Source: Streptomyces dysideae (GTDB lineage Bacteria > Actinomycetota > Actinomycetes > Streptomycetales > Streptomycetaceae). From it: a DNA stretch of 64,000 nt. Every line of letters starts with the position of its first letter. Position 1 is the first letter of the stretch. The stretch is from positions 62,001 to 126,000 of the forward strand of contig NZ_KQ949092.1 in assembly GCF_001514305.1 (NCBI RefSeq), written 5' to 3'. Below are positions 16,330 to 25,125 of this stretch, piece after piece. The notes under the pieces are model-generated. The model saw only the letters and a program-made list of their open reading frames with translations. It was not told where the DNA came from and made no database searches. Both the position numbers and the translations under genes were made by a program.

Positions 16330-18714
16330 TCACGCCTCGTCCAGGAGCCCGATCTCCGCCCAGATCGTCTTGCCGTCCGCCGTGTGTCTGCTGCCCCAGC
16401 GCTGGGTGAGCTGGGCGACCAGGAGCAGCCCGCGGCCGCCCTCGTCCCACGTCTTGGCGCGGCGCAGATGCGGTGCCGTGTGGCTGCCGTCGGACGCCTC
16501 GCAGATCAGCGTGGCCGCGTCGTGGATCAGCCGCAGCCGTATGGGGTGGGCGCCGTACCGGATGGCGTTGGTGACCAGCTCGCTCACCACCAGCTCCGCC
16601 GTGAACGACACCTCGCTCACCTCCCACGCGGCGAGCTGCTCGACGACCTGCTTGCGGATCGGGGCGACGAGCGCCGGGTCTGCCGGGATGTCCCAGGTCG
16701 CGACCCGCGACGCGGGCAGCCCCTGAGTGCGGGCCAGCAGCAGGGCCACGTCGTCCGCGGCGCCGCCCGCCGGAAGCAGGGTGTGCAGGATCCGGTCGCA
16801 GGTCTCGTCGAGGGACCCGGAGTACGCCGACAGCGCCTCGCAGAGCAGCGCGTGCCCGGCGTCCACGTCCCGCTCGCGGCTCTCGATCAGACCGTCGGTG
16901 TAGAACCCCAGCACGGTGCCCTCGCGCAGTTCGAGCTCGGCGGACTCGAACGGCAGCCCGCCGAGACCCAGCGGCGGCCCGGCCGGCAGCTCGACCTGCT
17001 GGGGCGTGCCGCCGGGCGGGAGCATGACCGGCGAGGGATGCCCGGCCCGGGCCAGCGTGCAGCGCCGGGTCACCGGGTCGTACACCGCGTACAGACAGGT
17101 GGCGCCGACCTCACCGGGGCTGCCCTCGCCGCCGGCCTCCGCGGACAGCCGTACGACCAGGTCGTCGAGGTGGGTCAGCAGCTCGTCCGGAGCCAGGTCG
17201 ATGTCGGCCAGGGTGCGCACGGCGGTGCGCAGCCGGCCCATGGTGGCCGAGGCCTGGATGCCGTGGCCGACGACGTCCCCGACGACCATCGCGACCCGCA
17301 TCCCGGACAGCGGGATCACGTCGAACCAGTCGCCGCCCACCCCGGAGCGCGCCGCCGGAAGGTAGCGGGAGGCCCCTTCGAGGGCGGCGGTGCGCGGCAG
17401 CGACCGGGGCAGCAGGCTGCGCTGCAGGGCGAGGGCGGTCTCGCGTTCGCGGGAGTAGCGGCGCGCGTTGTCGATGCAGACGGCGGCGCGGGCCGTGACC
17501 TCCTCGGCCAGCAGCACGTCGTCGGGGGTGTACGGCTCGGGATTCCGGAACCGGGTGAGGACGGCGACGCCGAGTGTGGTGCCGCGGGCCTGGATCGGCA
17601 CGGACATCGTCGTGTGGATGCCTTGCTCCTTGATCCGTTCGCCGCGCCCCTGGTCCCAGGAGAGCCACTCCGCGAGGTCGCCGGTCGACGTCGACGCCAC
17701 AATCGTGTGGCCCACGAGCAGGGAGTCGGCCTGCGGCGACGAGGCGGGGTACACGTCCACGTGCCCTGGCTTGACGACGGTCTCGGGGGTGCCCTCGTCG
17801 ATGGACCGGTGGGCGGCCCGGCGCATGCTGATCGGGGCGGTCAGCCGCCCGGCGGCGGGTTCGCCTCCGTGCTCCGGGGGGTCCAGCAGGTCGACGCTGA
17901 CGAAGTCGGCGAGGGCGGGGACACAGACGTCCGCCAGCTCCTGGGCGGTCCGGGTGACGTCGAGGGTGGTGCCGATGCGGACACTCGCCTCGTTCACGAT
18001 CTGCAGTCGCTCGCGGGCCAGGTACTGCTCGGTGAAGTCGTGGGCGGCGACCGTGACGCCGCGCACCCGTCCCTTCTCGTCGGTGACCGGGGCCATGCGG
18101 GCCAGCCAGGCGTACATCCGGTCGCCGCCGATCGGGATGTACGCCCGGACGTCCTGGTCCCGGCCGGTGGTGAGCACCCGGAGGAGGTGCCGCTCGATGT
18201 CCGTGCTCTGCGGCCGGCCGCTCAGCTCGGGCGCCCGCAGCCCGCGCACCCGCTCCTCGGAGAGCCCGAGGACGTCCGCCATGACGTCGTTGATCCTGCG
18301 CAGCCGGAGCCGCTCGTCATAGATCGCGATGGCGCAGGGCGACTGGAGGAGCCCGACGCTCTCCAGCGGATCGTCGGGCGACGGCGGACCGTCCTCATCG
18401 AGCGGCGTGACCACGAGCCAGTGGCCGGGACCGGCGCCGTCCGGCCGCACCCGGTGGGCGAGCACCCACACGGATACGGCGCCGCCGTCACGATGCCGCA
18501 GCGTGAGGGTGCCGTGCAGGCGGTTGTCGCCCGGCGTGACCGCCCGGCCCGCCCGCGCGTCGGCCAGCAGCCGCTCGGCAGGGTGTCCCACGACCTCGGC
18601 GGCGGACCATCCCAGCAGCCGTTGGGCACCGGCGTTCCACTCGACCAGGGTGCCGTCGTCGTCGACGACCGCCCGGGCCGTCGCGGCATCGTCGAACGGG
18701 TACTCCGGGCTCAT
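16330..18714 (-). CDS. PAS-PAS-GAF-SpoIIE phosphatase with anti-sigma-type kinase domain
   Basis: 794 residues from ATG at 18712-18714. Two PAS domains (residues 1-245, ARAVVDDDGTLVEWNAGAQR and LRRINDVMADVLGL) precede a GAF domain (to about 420). A PP2C-like SpoIIE domain follows with metal-binding motifs GGDWFDVIPL, MVVGDVVGHGIQA and LGFYTDGLIESR. An RsbW-like HATPase closes the protein (VSELVTNAIRYG, GGRGLLLVAQLT). Such proteins dephosphorylate STAS anti-anti-sigma factors in partner-switching stress control; the STAS protein at 35586 is a possible but unproven partner. Cytoplasmic. Confidence 0.9.
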   Translation of the reverse strand: MSPEYPFDDAATARAVVDDDGTLVEWNAGAQRLLGWSAAEVVGHPAERLLADARAGRAVTPGDNRLHGTLTLRHRDGGAVSVWVLAHRVRPDGAGPGHWLVVTPLDEDGPPSPDDPLESVGLLQSPCAIAIYDERLRLRRINDVMADVLGLSEERVRGLRAPELSGRPQSTDIERHLLRVLTTGRDQDVRAYIPIGGDRMYAWLARMAPVTDEKGRVRGVTVAAHDFTEQYLARERLQIVNEASVRIGTTLDVTRTAQELADVCVPALADFVSVDLLDPPEHGGEPAAGRLTAPISMRRAAHRSIDEGTPETVVKPGHVDVYPASSPQADSLLVGHTIVASTSTGDLAEWLSWDQGRGERIKEQGIHTTMSVPIQARGTTLGVAVLTRFRNPEPYTPDDVLLAEEVTARAAVCIDNARRYSRERETALALQRSLLPRSLPRTAALEGASRYLPAARSGVGGDWFDVIPLSGMRVAMVVGDVVGHGIQASATMGRLRTAVRTLADIDLAPDELLTHLDDLVVRLSAEAGGEGSPGEVGATCLYAVYDPVTRRCTLARAGHPSPVMLPPGGTPQQVELPAGPPLGLGGLPFESAELELREGTVLGFYTDGLIESRERDVDAGHALLCEALSAYSGSLDETCDRILHTLLPAGGAADDVALLLARTQGLPASRVATWDIPADPALVAPIRKQVVEQLAAWEVSEVSFTAELVVSELVTNAIRYGAHPIRLRLIHDAATLICEASDGSHTAPHLRRAKTWDEGGRGLLLVAQLTQRWGSRHTADGKTIWAEIGLLDEA

Positions 18715-18885
18715 CGTCGTCGCCACTCCATCGCACACTCACAGTGAACAGGCGTGCCACTTCGGCTCCAGCCTAGTGCGTCCGCGACCTGCACGGACGG
18801 GAACCGTGGAGCCACGCGGCGGCACCCGGTCAAGGGGGAAAACCGGCCGTTGTCCGCCGTGGGGCACAAGGCCCTCCCCGCACCC

Positions 18886-18916
18886 TTGACGGGCCTGTGT
18901 GGCCCGCCGTCAGAAT
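18886..18916 (+). promoter_or_regulatory. Possible promoter of the GH2 gene
   Basis: TTGACG at 18886-18891 and CAGAAT at 18911-18916 with a 19-bp spacer, 54 bp before the ATG. The spacer is longer than ideal, so this is tentative. Confidence 0.3.
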
Positions 18917-18969
18917 CTGTTTGTTCGCGATCAGTTGTGAGTACTTCTGGGTTCTGAGGGAGAGCCGCC

Positions 18970-21900
18970 ATGACAGTCGCTCGAAGATCGTTACTGCTCG
19001 CCTCCGCGGCCGCACCGGCGGCCGGAGCTTTGCTGGGCGCCCCGGCCGCGCGGGCCGCCGAGACGGCGGGAGGAGCGTCCGGCCGCCGCACCGTCCTGCT
19101 GCGCGACGGGTGGCGCTTCGCCCTGGTCAACCCGGGCGGGATCACTGACCCGACCGGCGCGTACGCCGGTGCCGCCGAGCCCGGCCACGACGACTCGGGC
19201 TGGCGCGAGCTCGCGGTGCCGCACGACTGGAGCATCGAGCTCGCCCCGACCACCCAGCACGGCACCACCAGCGGCACCGGCTTCTTCCCCGGCGGCCTCG
19301 GCTGGTACCGCCACGCCTTCACCCTGCCGCCCGCCCTCGCCGGGAAGCGGATCTCGGTGGAGTTCGACGGCGTCTACATGGATTCGTACGTCTACTGCAA
19401 CGGCACCGAGGTCGGCCGCCACCCCTACGGCTACACCGGCTTCGCCTTCGACCTCACCGACCTGCTGCACGCCGACGGCAGCACCGAGAACGTCATCGCG
19501 GTCAAGGTGCAGAACCGGCTGCCCAGCAGCCGCTGGTACTCGGGCAGCGGCATCTACCGAGAGGCCCGCCTGGTCGTCACCGAGCCGGTGCACGTGGCGC
19601 GCTGGGGCACCCAGGTCACGACGCCGGACATCACCGAGGACCGGGCCGTCGTCCGCGTGCGGACCTCGGTGGTGAACGAGTCCGACGACGGCGCGGACGT
19701 CGAGGTCGTGTCACGGATCGTCGATCCCCGCGGCCGCACCGTCGCCCGTACGTCCGCCACGGTCACCGTCACCGACCGGGCCACCGCGACCCAGGAACTG
19801 ACCGTCCCAGACCCGAAGTTGTGGGACTTCGAGGCCCCGCACCGCTACACCCTGAAGACCGAACTGCGCGTCGGCGGCACGATCACGGACACCTACCGCA
19901 CCACGTTCGGCATCCGCACCTTCCGCTTCGACCCGGACGAGGGCTTCCACCTCAACGGCACCTATCACAAGATCAAGGGCGTCGACCTCCACCACGACCT
20001 CGGTGCGCTCGGCGCCGCGGTCGACATCGACGCGATCCGCCGGCAGATGACCATCATGAAGTCGATGGGCGTCAACGCCTTCCGCACCTCGCACAACCCG
20101 CCCTCGCCGCAGATGATCCAGGTCTGCGAGGAGCTCGGCATCGTGATGATGGTGGAGGCCTTCGACTGCTGGCGGAGCCCCAAGACCCGCTACGACTACG
20201 GTCGGTTCTTCGACGAGTGGGCCGACCAGGACATCACCGAGATGGTGCTGGCCGCCCGAAACTCCCCTGCGGTTCTCATGTGGTCGATCGGCAACGAGGT
20301 CTCCGAGTTCACCTCCACCTCGGGTCTCGCCATGGCGGACCGGCTCATCGCCGCCATCAAGGCGTCCGACGACACCCGCCCGGTCGTGATCGGCTCCCAC
20401 CGGCACCGCAGCGTGCCCGCCCCGGGCACCCCGGGCGACCTGATCCTGGCCAGGCTCGACGGCCTCGGCCTCAACTACAACACCGCCAGGTCGGTGGACG
20501 CGCTGCACGCCCGCTATCCGAACCTGTTCCTCTTCGAGTCGGAGTCGTCCTCGGAGACGTCCACCCGTGGCGTCTACCAGGAGCCGGAGCACCTCAACAC
20601 CGGCGAGAACCACACACCCGGCAAGCGGGGCCTCTCGTCCTACGACAACAACCTCGCCTCCTGGACCATGAGCGGCGAGTACGGGCACAAGAAGGACCGG
20701 GACCGGAAGTGGTTCGCCGGGCAGTTCCTGTGGTCGGGCATCGACTACATCGGCGAGCCCACGCCGTACGACGTGTTCCCGGTGAAGGCCTCCTTCTTCG
20801 GCGCGGTCGACACGGCCGGGTTCCCGAAGGACATGTACTACCTGTTCCAGAGCCAGTGGCTCAGCGAGCCCATGGTCCATCTGCTGCCGATGAGCTGGAA
20901 CCACGAGAAGGGCGACACGGTCGAAGTGTGGGCGTACTCCAACGTCGACACCGTCGAGCTCTTCCTCAACGGCAGGTCCCTCGGCACCCGGACCTTCGAC
21001 ACCAAGAAGACCACCGACGGCCGTACCTACCTGGAGACCACCGAGGCGACCGGCGACGACAAGACGTTCACCGACGGCCCCTACCCCGGCAGTTACACCA
21101 GCCCCAACGGCAGCGCGGGCAAGCTCCACCTCACCTGGAAAGTCCCGTTCGCGCCGGGCGAGTTGAAGGCGGTGGCGAGGAGCGGCGGCAAGGTCGTCGC
21201 CACGGACGTGCTGCGTACGGCCGGTGAGCCGAAGGCCGTGCGTCTGACCGCCGACCGCAAGTCCCTTGGCGCGGACGGACGTTCGCTGGCCTTCGTGACC
21301 GCCGAGATCGTCGACGCCCGCGGCGTGGTGGTGCCCGACGCCCAGCACCTGATCTCCTTCGAGGTGAAGGGCGGCTCGCTCGCAGGGCTCGACAACGGGC
21401 GTGAGGAGAGCGCCGAGCGCTACCACGCCAGTACCCGTACGGCCTTCGGCGGCAAGGCGCTGGCGATCGTACGGTCCGGCACGAAGGCGGGCGCCCTGAA
21501 GGTGACCGCACAGGTGGAAGGCCTACGGTCCGACACCGCGACCGTGCGCACGACGCCCGCCGCGTCGGCCGCCACCACCCCGGCCACGGAGTTCGCCCCC
21601 GACCACCCCGCGCCCCCGGACCACCCCCACGCGGACGCCAGTTACTCCGGCCGGCCCGACACCCTCCCGGCCGCATTGCTCGACGGCGACCCGGCCACCG
21701 GCTGGTCCAACGGCTTCCTCAAGGCGGCCACCGCCCTGCTGCCCGCCTTCAGCGGAGCCCGCCCCGAGGACTGGGTCTCCGTGGACTTCGGGCGGACACG
21801 GACCTTCGACCGGGTGGAAGCCTCCTTCACCGTGGACACGACGCACACCCTGCCCGCGCGGGTCGAGGCCGAGGTCTGGGACGGCCGACGGTACGTACCC

Positions 21901-22065
21901 GTCGAGGGAGCGGCCGTCGACTGGGCCACCGCCTCGGACGCGCCCACCGTCATCACCTTCACCCCGGTGCGCGGCTCCCGGCTGCGGCTCACCCTGACCA
22001 GCAGCCATCCGGGTGAAGCCCGAGGGGCGGTACGGATCAGCAAGTTGGAGGTGCCCGCCACCTGA
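18970..22065 (+). CDS. Secreted glycoside hydrolase family 2 with DUF4982 and F5/8-type C domain
   Basis: 1031 residues. A twin-arginine-type leader (VARRSLLLASAAA, cleavage after ARAAE region) exports it. The GH2 sugar-binding fold (about 45-200, LGWYRHAFTLP) precedes an Ig-like domain and the TIM barrel (about 315-610) with HNPPSPQMIQVCEELGI. The acid/base glutamate is E443 in WSIGNEV and a candidate nucleophile lies in FLFESESS (about 523). DUF4982 (VDTVELFLNGRSLG), a second Ig-like unit and a discoidin-like carbohydrate-binding domain (885-1025) follow. Likely a beta-galactosidase or similar enzyme on plant polysaccharides. The ATG has GGGAG 8 nt upstream. Confidence 0.9.
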   Translation: MTVARRSLLLASAAAPAAGALLGAPAARAAETAGGASGRRTVLLRDGWRFALVNPGGITDPTGAYAGAAEPGHDDSGWRELAVPHDWSIELAPTTQHGTTSGTGFFPGGLGWYRHAFTLPPALAGKRISVEFDGVYMDSYVYCNGTEVGRHPYGYTGFAFDLTDLLHADGSTENVIAVKVQNRLPSSRWYSGSGIYREARLVVTEPVHVARWGTQVTTPDITEDRAVVRVRTSVVNESDDGADVEVVSRIVDPRGRTVARTSATVTVTDRATATQELTVPDPKLWDFEAPHRYTLKTELRVGGTITDTYRTTFGIRTFRFDPDEGFHLNGTYHKIKGVDLHHDLGALGAAVDIDAIRRQMTIMKSMGVNAFRTSHNPPSPQMIQVCEELGIVMMVEAFDCWRSPKTRYDYGRFFDEWADQDITEMVLAARNSPAVLMWSIGNEVSEFTSTSGLAMADRLIAAIKASDDTRPVVIGSHRHRSVPAPGTPGDLILARLDGLGLNYNTARSVDALHARYPNLFLFESESSSETSTRGVYQEPEHLNTGENHTPGKRGLSSYDNNLASWTMSGEYGHKKDRDRKWFAGQFLWSGIDYIGEPTPYDVFPVKASFFGAVDTAGFPKDMYYLFQSQWLSEPMVHLLPMSWNHEKGDTVEVWAYSNVDTVELFLNGRSLGTRTFDTKKTTDGRTYLETTEATGDDKTFTDGPYPGSYTSPNGSAGKLHLTWKVPFAPGELKAVARSGGKVVATDVLRTAGEPKAVRLTADRKSLGADGRSLAFVTAEIVDARGVVVPDAQHLISFEVKGGSLAGLDNGREESAERYHASTRTAFGGKALAIVRSGTKAGALKVTAQVEGLRSDTATVRTTPAASAATTPATEFAPDHPAPPDHPHADASYSGRPDTLPAALLDGDPATGWSNGFLKAATALLPAFSGARPEDWVSVDFGRTRTFDRVEASFTVDTTHTLPARVEAEVWDGRRYVPVEGAAVDWATASDAPTVITFTPVRGSRLRLTLTSSHPGEARGAVRISKLEVPAT

Positions 22066-22132
22066 GCCCCGCCGCGGTCCGGACGGACACCGTGCAGGTC
22101 GGGCGAAGTCCGCTGACGGTTCGGCAGCGCCC

Positions 22133-22190
22133 CGCAAGGGGGCGGGGCTGTGTTCAATATGCGGCGCCGCCGCCCGGGCGCGACCAGCCA
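22133..22190 (+). repeat. Short dispersed repeat, copy C
   Basis: GGGGCGGGGCTGTGTTCAAT then ATGCGGCGCCGCCGCCCGGG and CGCGACCAGCCACG. It is the longest copy, sharing more than 45 bp with copy B in the order of elements, and sits between the GH2 stop and the GH9 promoter. The rest of the 298-bp gap holds only the GH9 promoter region. Confidence 0.75.
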
Positions 22191-22261
22191 CGGCGGCGCC
22201 GCGGACGAGAGACGGCACAACGCGGCACCACTCAGCGGAGCGCTTAGTCCCGTCCGGACCG

Positions 22262-22320
22262 TTGACGGGGTGTCACACTCCCACAAGCATGGTGCGCGTC
22301 CGCATCTGGGAGCGCTCCCA
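22262..22320 (+). promoter_or_regulatory. GH9 promoter region with perfect CebR box
   Basis: TGGGAGCGCTCCCA at 22307-22320 is the exact 14-bp palindrome bound by CebR, the cellobiose-responsive LacI-type repressor of Streptomyces cellulose genes. A TTGACG element at 22262-22267 lies upstream, so the box would sit at or just after the transcription start. The box ends 43 bp before the GTG start. Confidence 0.88.
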
Positions 22321-22363
22321 TCGCGAGCGTCACCCGCACCTCCCCCCCCCGAGGAGCCCAGAC

Positions 22364-24607
22364 GTGAAACGACGCAGAACCACGCTGCTGTCCCTGACGG
22401 CCCTGCTGGCGGCGGGTCTCACCACGCTCCCGGCCGCACCGGCCGGCGCGGGAGAGGTCGAGCAGCTCAAGAACGGCACCTTCGACACCACCACCGACCC
22501 CTGGTGGGCAACCGGCAACGTCACCGCCGGCCTGTCCGACGGACAGCTCTGCGCGGACGTGCCCGGCGGCACCACCAACCCCTGGGACGCCGGCGTCGGC
22601 CAGAACGACATCGCCCTGGTGAAGGGGGAGTCGTACCGCTTCTCCTTCACCGCGAACGGTGCTCCCGAGGGGCACACGGTACGGGCGCTCGTCGGGCTGT
22701 CGGCGGCGCCGTACGACACGTACTTCGAGGTGACGCCGCAGCTGAGCGTCTCCGGCAACGCGTACTCCTACACCTTCACCTCGCCCGTCGACACCCCGCA
22801 GGGCCAGGTCGCCTTCCAGCTCGGCGGCAGCGCGGACGCCTGGCGCTTCTGCATGGACGACGCGTCGCTGCTGGGCGGGGTGCCGCCCGAGGTGTACGAG
22901 CCGGACACCGGGCCGCGGGTGCGGGTGAACCAGGTCGCCTATCTGCCCGCCGGCCCGAAGAACGCCACCCTGGTCACCGACGCGACCGCGAAACTGCCCT
23001 GGCAGCTCAAGAACGCCTCCGGTGCCGTGGTCGCCCGGGGCTCGACGGTGCCGCGCGGGACCGACGCGTCCTCCGCGCAGAACGTCCACTCCATCGACTT
23101 CGGCGCCTACCGCAAGCAGGGGCAGGGCTTCACCCTGGTCGCCGACGGGCAGACGAGCCGCCCCTTCGACATCGGCACGGCCGCCTACGAGAAACTGCGC
23201 CTCGACGCCGCGAAGTACTACTACACCCAGCGCAGCGGCATCGCGATACGCGACGACCTGCGCCCCGGCTACGCCCGCCCCGCCGGCCATGTGGACGTCG
23301 CACCCAACCAGGGCGACGGGAACGTGCCCTGCCAGCCGGGCGTCTGCGACTACACCCTCGACGTCACCGGCGGCTGGTACGACGCGGGCGACCACGGCAA
23401 GTACGTCGTCAACGGCGGCATCTCCACCTGGGAGCTGCTGAGCACGTACGAACGCTCGCTCACGGCCCGCACCGGACAGCCGTCGAAGCTGGCCGACGGC
23501 ACACTCGCCATCCCGGAGAGCGGCAACAAGGTGCCGGACCTCCTCGACGAGGTCCGCTGGGAGCTCGACTTCCTGCTGAAGATGCAGGTGCCGGAGGGGC
23601 AGCCGCTGGCCGGCATGGCCCATCACAAGATCCACGACGAGCAGTGGACGGGCCTGCCGCTGCTGCCGAGCGACGACCCGCAGAAACGCGAACTGCACCC
23701 GCCGTCCACCGCCGCGACCCTGAACCTGGCGGCGACAGCGGCACAGGCGGCCCGCCTGTACCGGCCGTACGGCCCGGAGTTCGCCGCGAAGGCGCTGGCG
23801 GCCGCCCGCAAGGCGTGGTCGGCGGCGCTCGCGCACCCGGACCGGTACGCCTCCGAGAGCGACGGCATCGGCGGCGGGACGTACGCCGACAACAACGTCA
23901 CGGACGAGTTCTACTGGGCGGCGGCCGAGCTGTATCTCACCACGGGCGAGAAGGCGTTCTCGGAGTACGTCCTGAACTCCCCGGTCCACACGGCCGACAT
24001 CTTCGGCGCCCTCGGCTACGACTGGGCCCGGACGGCGGCCGCGGCCCGGCTGGACCTGGCGACCGTGCCGAGCAGGCTGCCCGGCCGGGACAAGGTGCGC
24101 CGGTCGGTCGTCAAGGGCGCCGACCGCTACCTGGCCACGCTCAAGGCCCACCCGTACGGCATGCCGTACGCCCCCGACGACAACCTCTACGACTGGGGCT
24201 CCAACCACCAGATCCTGCACAACGCCGTCGTCATCGCCACCGCGTACGACATCACCGGCGGCTCCAAGTACCGGGACGGCGCCGTGCAGAGCATGGACTA
24301 CATCTTCGGCCGCAACGCGCTGAACATGTCGTACGTGACCGGCTACGGCGAGGTCAACGCCCGTAACCAGCACGCCCGTTGGTACGCCCACCAACTCGAC
24401 CCGAACCAGCCGAACCCACCCGTCGGCACCCTGGCCGGCGGCCCGAACTCGAGCATCCAGGACCCCTTCGCGCAGAGCAAACTCCAGGGCTGCGTGGGCC
24501 AGTTCTGCTACATCGACGACATCCAGTCCTGGTCCACCAACGAACACACCATCAACTGGAACTCGGCCCTGACCCGGATGGCGTCCTTCGTGGCGGACCA
24601 GACGTAG
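22364..24607 (+). CDS. Secreted GH9 cellulase (endoglucanase) with N-terminal CBM4/9-like domain
   Basis: 747 residues; GTG start with GAGGAG 7 nt upstream and a Sec leader (TTLLSLTALLAAGLTTLPAA, cleaved near AGA-GEV). A carbohydrate-binding module (about 35-170, QLKNGTFDTTTDPWW) and the GH9-type Ig domain (RVNQVAYLPAGPKNATLV) precede the (alpha/alpha)6 catalytic domain. Catalytic aspartates are D340/D343 in YDAGDHGKY and the acid is E727 in STNEHTINWNS. HARWYAHQLDPN and NALNMSYVTGYG are typical signatures. The CebR box upstream ties it to cellobiose-induced cellulose breakdown. Confidence 0.93.
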   Translation: MKRRRTTLLSLTALLAAGLTTLPAAPAGAGEVEQLKNGTFDTTTDPWWATGNVTAGLSDGQLCADVPGGTTNPWDAGVGQNDIALVKGESYRFSFTANGAPEGHTVRALVGLSAAPYDTYFEVTPQLSVSGNAYSYTFTSPVDTPQGQVAFQLGGSADAWRFCMDDASLLGGVPPEVYEPDTGPRVRVNQVAYLPAGPKNATLVTDATAKLPWQLKNASGAVVARGSTVPRGTDASSAQNVHSIDFGAYRKQGQGFTLVADGQTSRPFDIGTAAYEKLRLDAAKYYYTQRSGIAIRDDLRPGYARPAGHVDVAPNQGDGNVPCQPGVCDYTLDVTGGWYDAGDHGKYVVNGGISTWELLSTYERSLTARTGQPSKLADGTLAIPESGNKVPDLLDEVRWELDFLLKMQVPEGQPLAGMAHHKIHDEQWTGLPLLPSDDPQKRELHPPSTAATLNLAATAAQAARLYRPYGPEFAAKALAAARKAWSAALAHPDRYASESDGIGGGTYADNNVTDEFYWAAAELYLTTGEKAFSEYVLNSPVHTADIFGALGYDWARTAAAARLDLATVPSRLPGRDKVRRSVVKGADRYLATLKAHPYGMPYAPDDNLYDWGSNHQILHNAVVIATAYDITGGSKYRDGAVQSMDYIFGRNALNMSYVTGYGEVNARNQHARWYAHQLDPNQPNPPVGTLAGGPNSSIQDPFAQSKLQGCVGQFCYIDDIQSWSTNEHTINWNSALTRMASFVADQT

Positions 24608-24654
24608 GGCGAAATCGGTTGGCAGGGGCTCCATGAGTGCGGTGATACTCCGCC

Positions 24655-25119
24655 ATGAGCAGAATCGCGGAGGTCATCGTGCTGGCGCTGGGCAATTCCG
24701 ACGAGGTCATGGAGCCCCTCCTCCAGTACGACGATCAGCGCAGCTGGAAGGGCCGTTTCGTGCCGATCCCGAGCTCCCTCGGCGGCGGCACCATGTACGG
24801 CTGGGCGTCGGAGTTCATCCGGGTGGGTTCCCGGACGGGACTGCTCAAGCATCTGGAGTCGCTTCCCTGGGACCGCCCGGAGAGCGTTCAGGTACTGATC
24901 CACGACGAGGAGGACGACTGCTTCGGACTGTGGATGATCCGCGACGGGAGGCTGGTGGAGATCCCGATTCCGGGCACCGAGCGTTTCCATGCCCCGGCAC
25001 CGGAGACCTTCGAATGCGTGCCGAGCCCCGGGTACCTCGTGCGCACGGACCAGGGCGAGGGGCACTGGCGTCCGGATCAGACCCCGGAACACCTCCGTGA
25101 CCCCCGCCCGGCCTGGTAG
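24655..25119 (+). CDS. Hypothetical protein
   Basis: 154 residues, not recognised. It begins SRIAEVIVLALGNSDEVMEP and includes WKGRFVPIPSSLGGGTMYGW and VQVLIHDEEDDCFGLWMI; no signal peptide or membrane helix. The mixed alpha/beta pattern, even composition and codon use like its neighbours support a real cytosolic protein. The upstream sequence lacks a good ribosome site. Its stop is 6 bp from the convergent stop of the cytochrome b gene. Confidence 0.6.
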   Translation: MSRIAEVIVLALGNSDEVMEPLLQYDDQRSWKGRFVPIPSSLGGGTMYGWASEFIRVGSRTGLLKHLESLPWDRPESVQVLIHDEEDDCFGLWMIRDGRLVEIPIPGTERFHAPAPETFECVPSPGYLVRTDQGEGHWRPDQTPEHLRDPRPAW

Positions 25120-25125
25120 GGGCGC

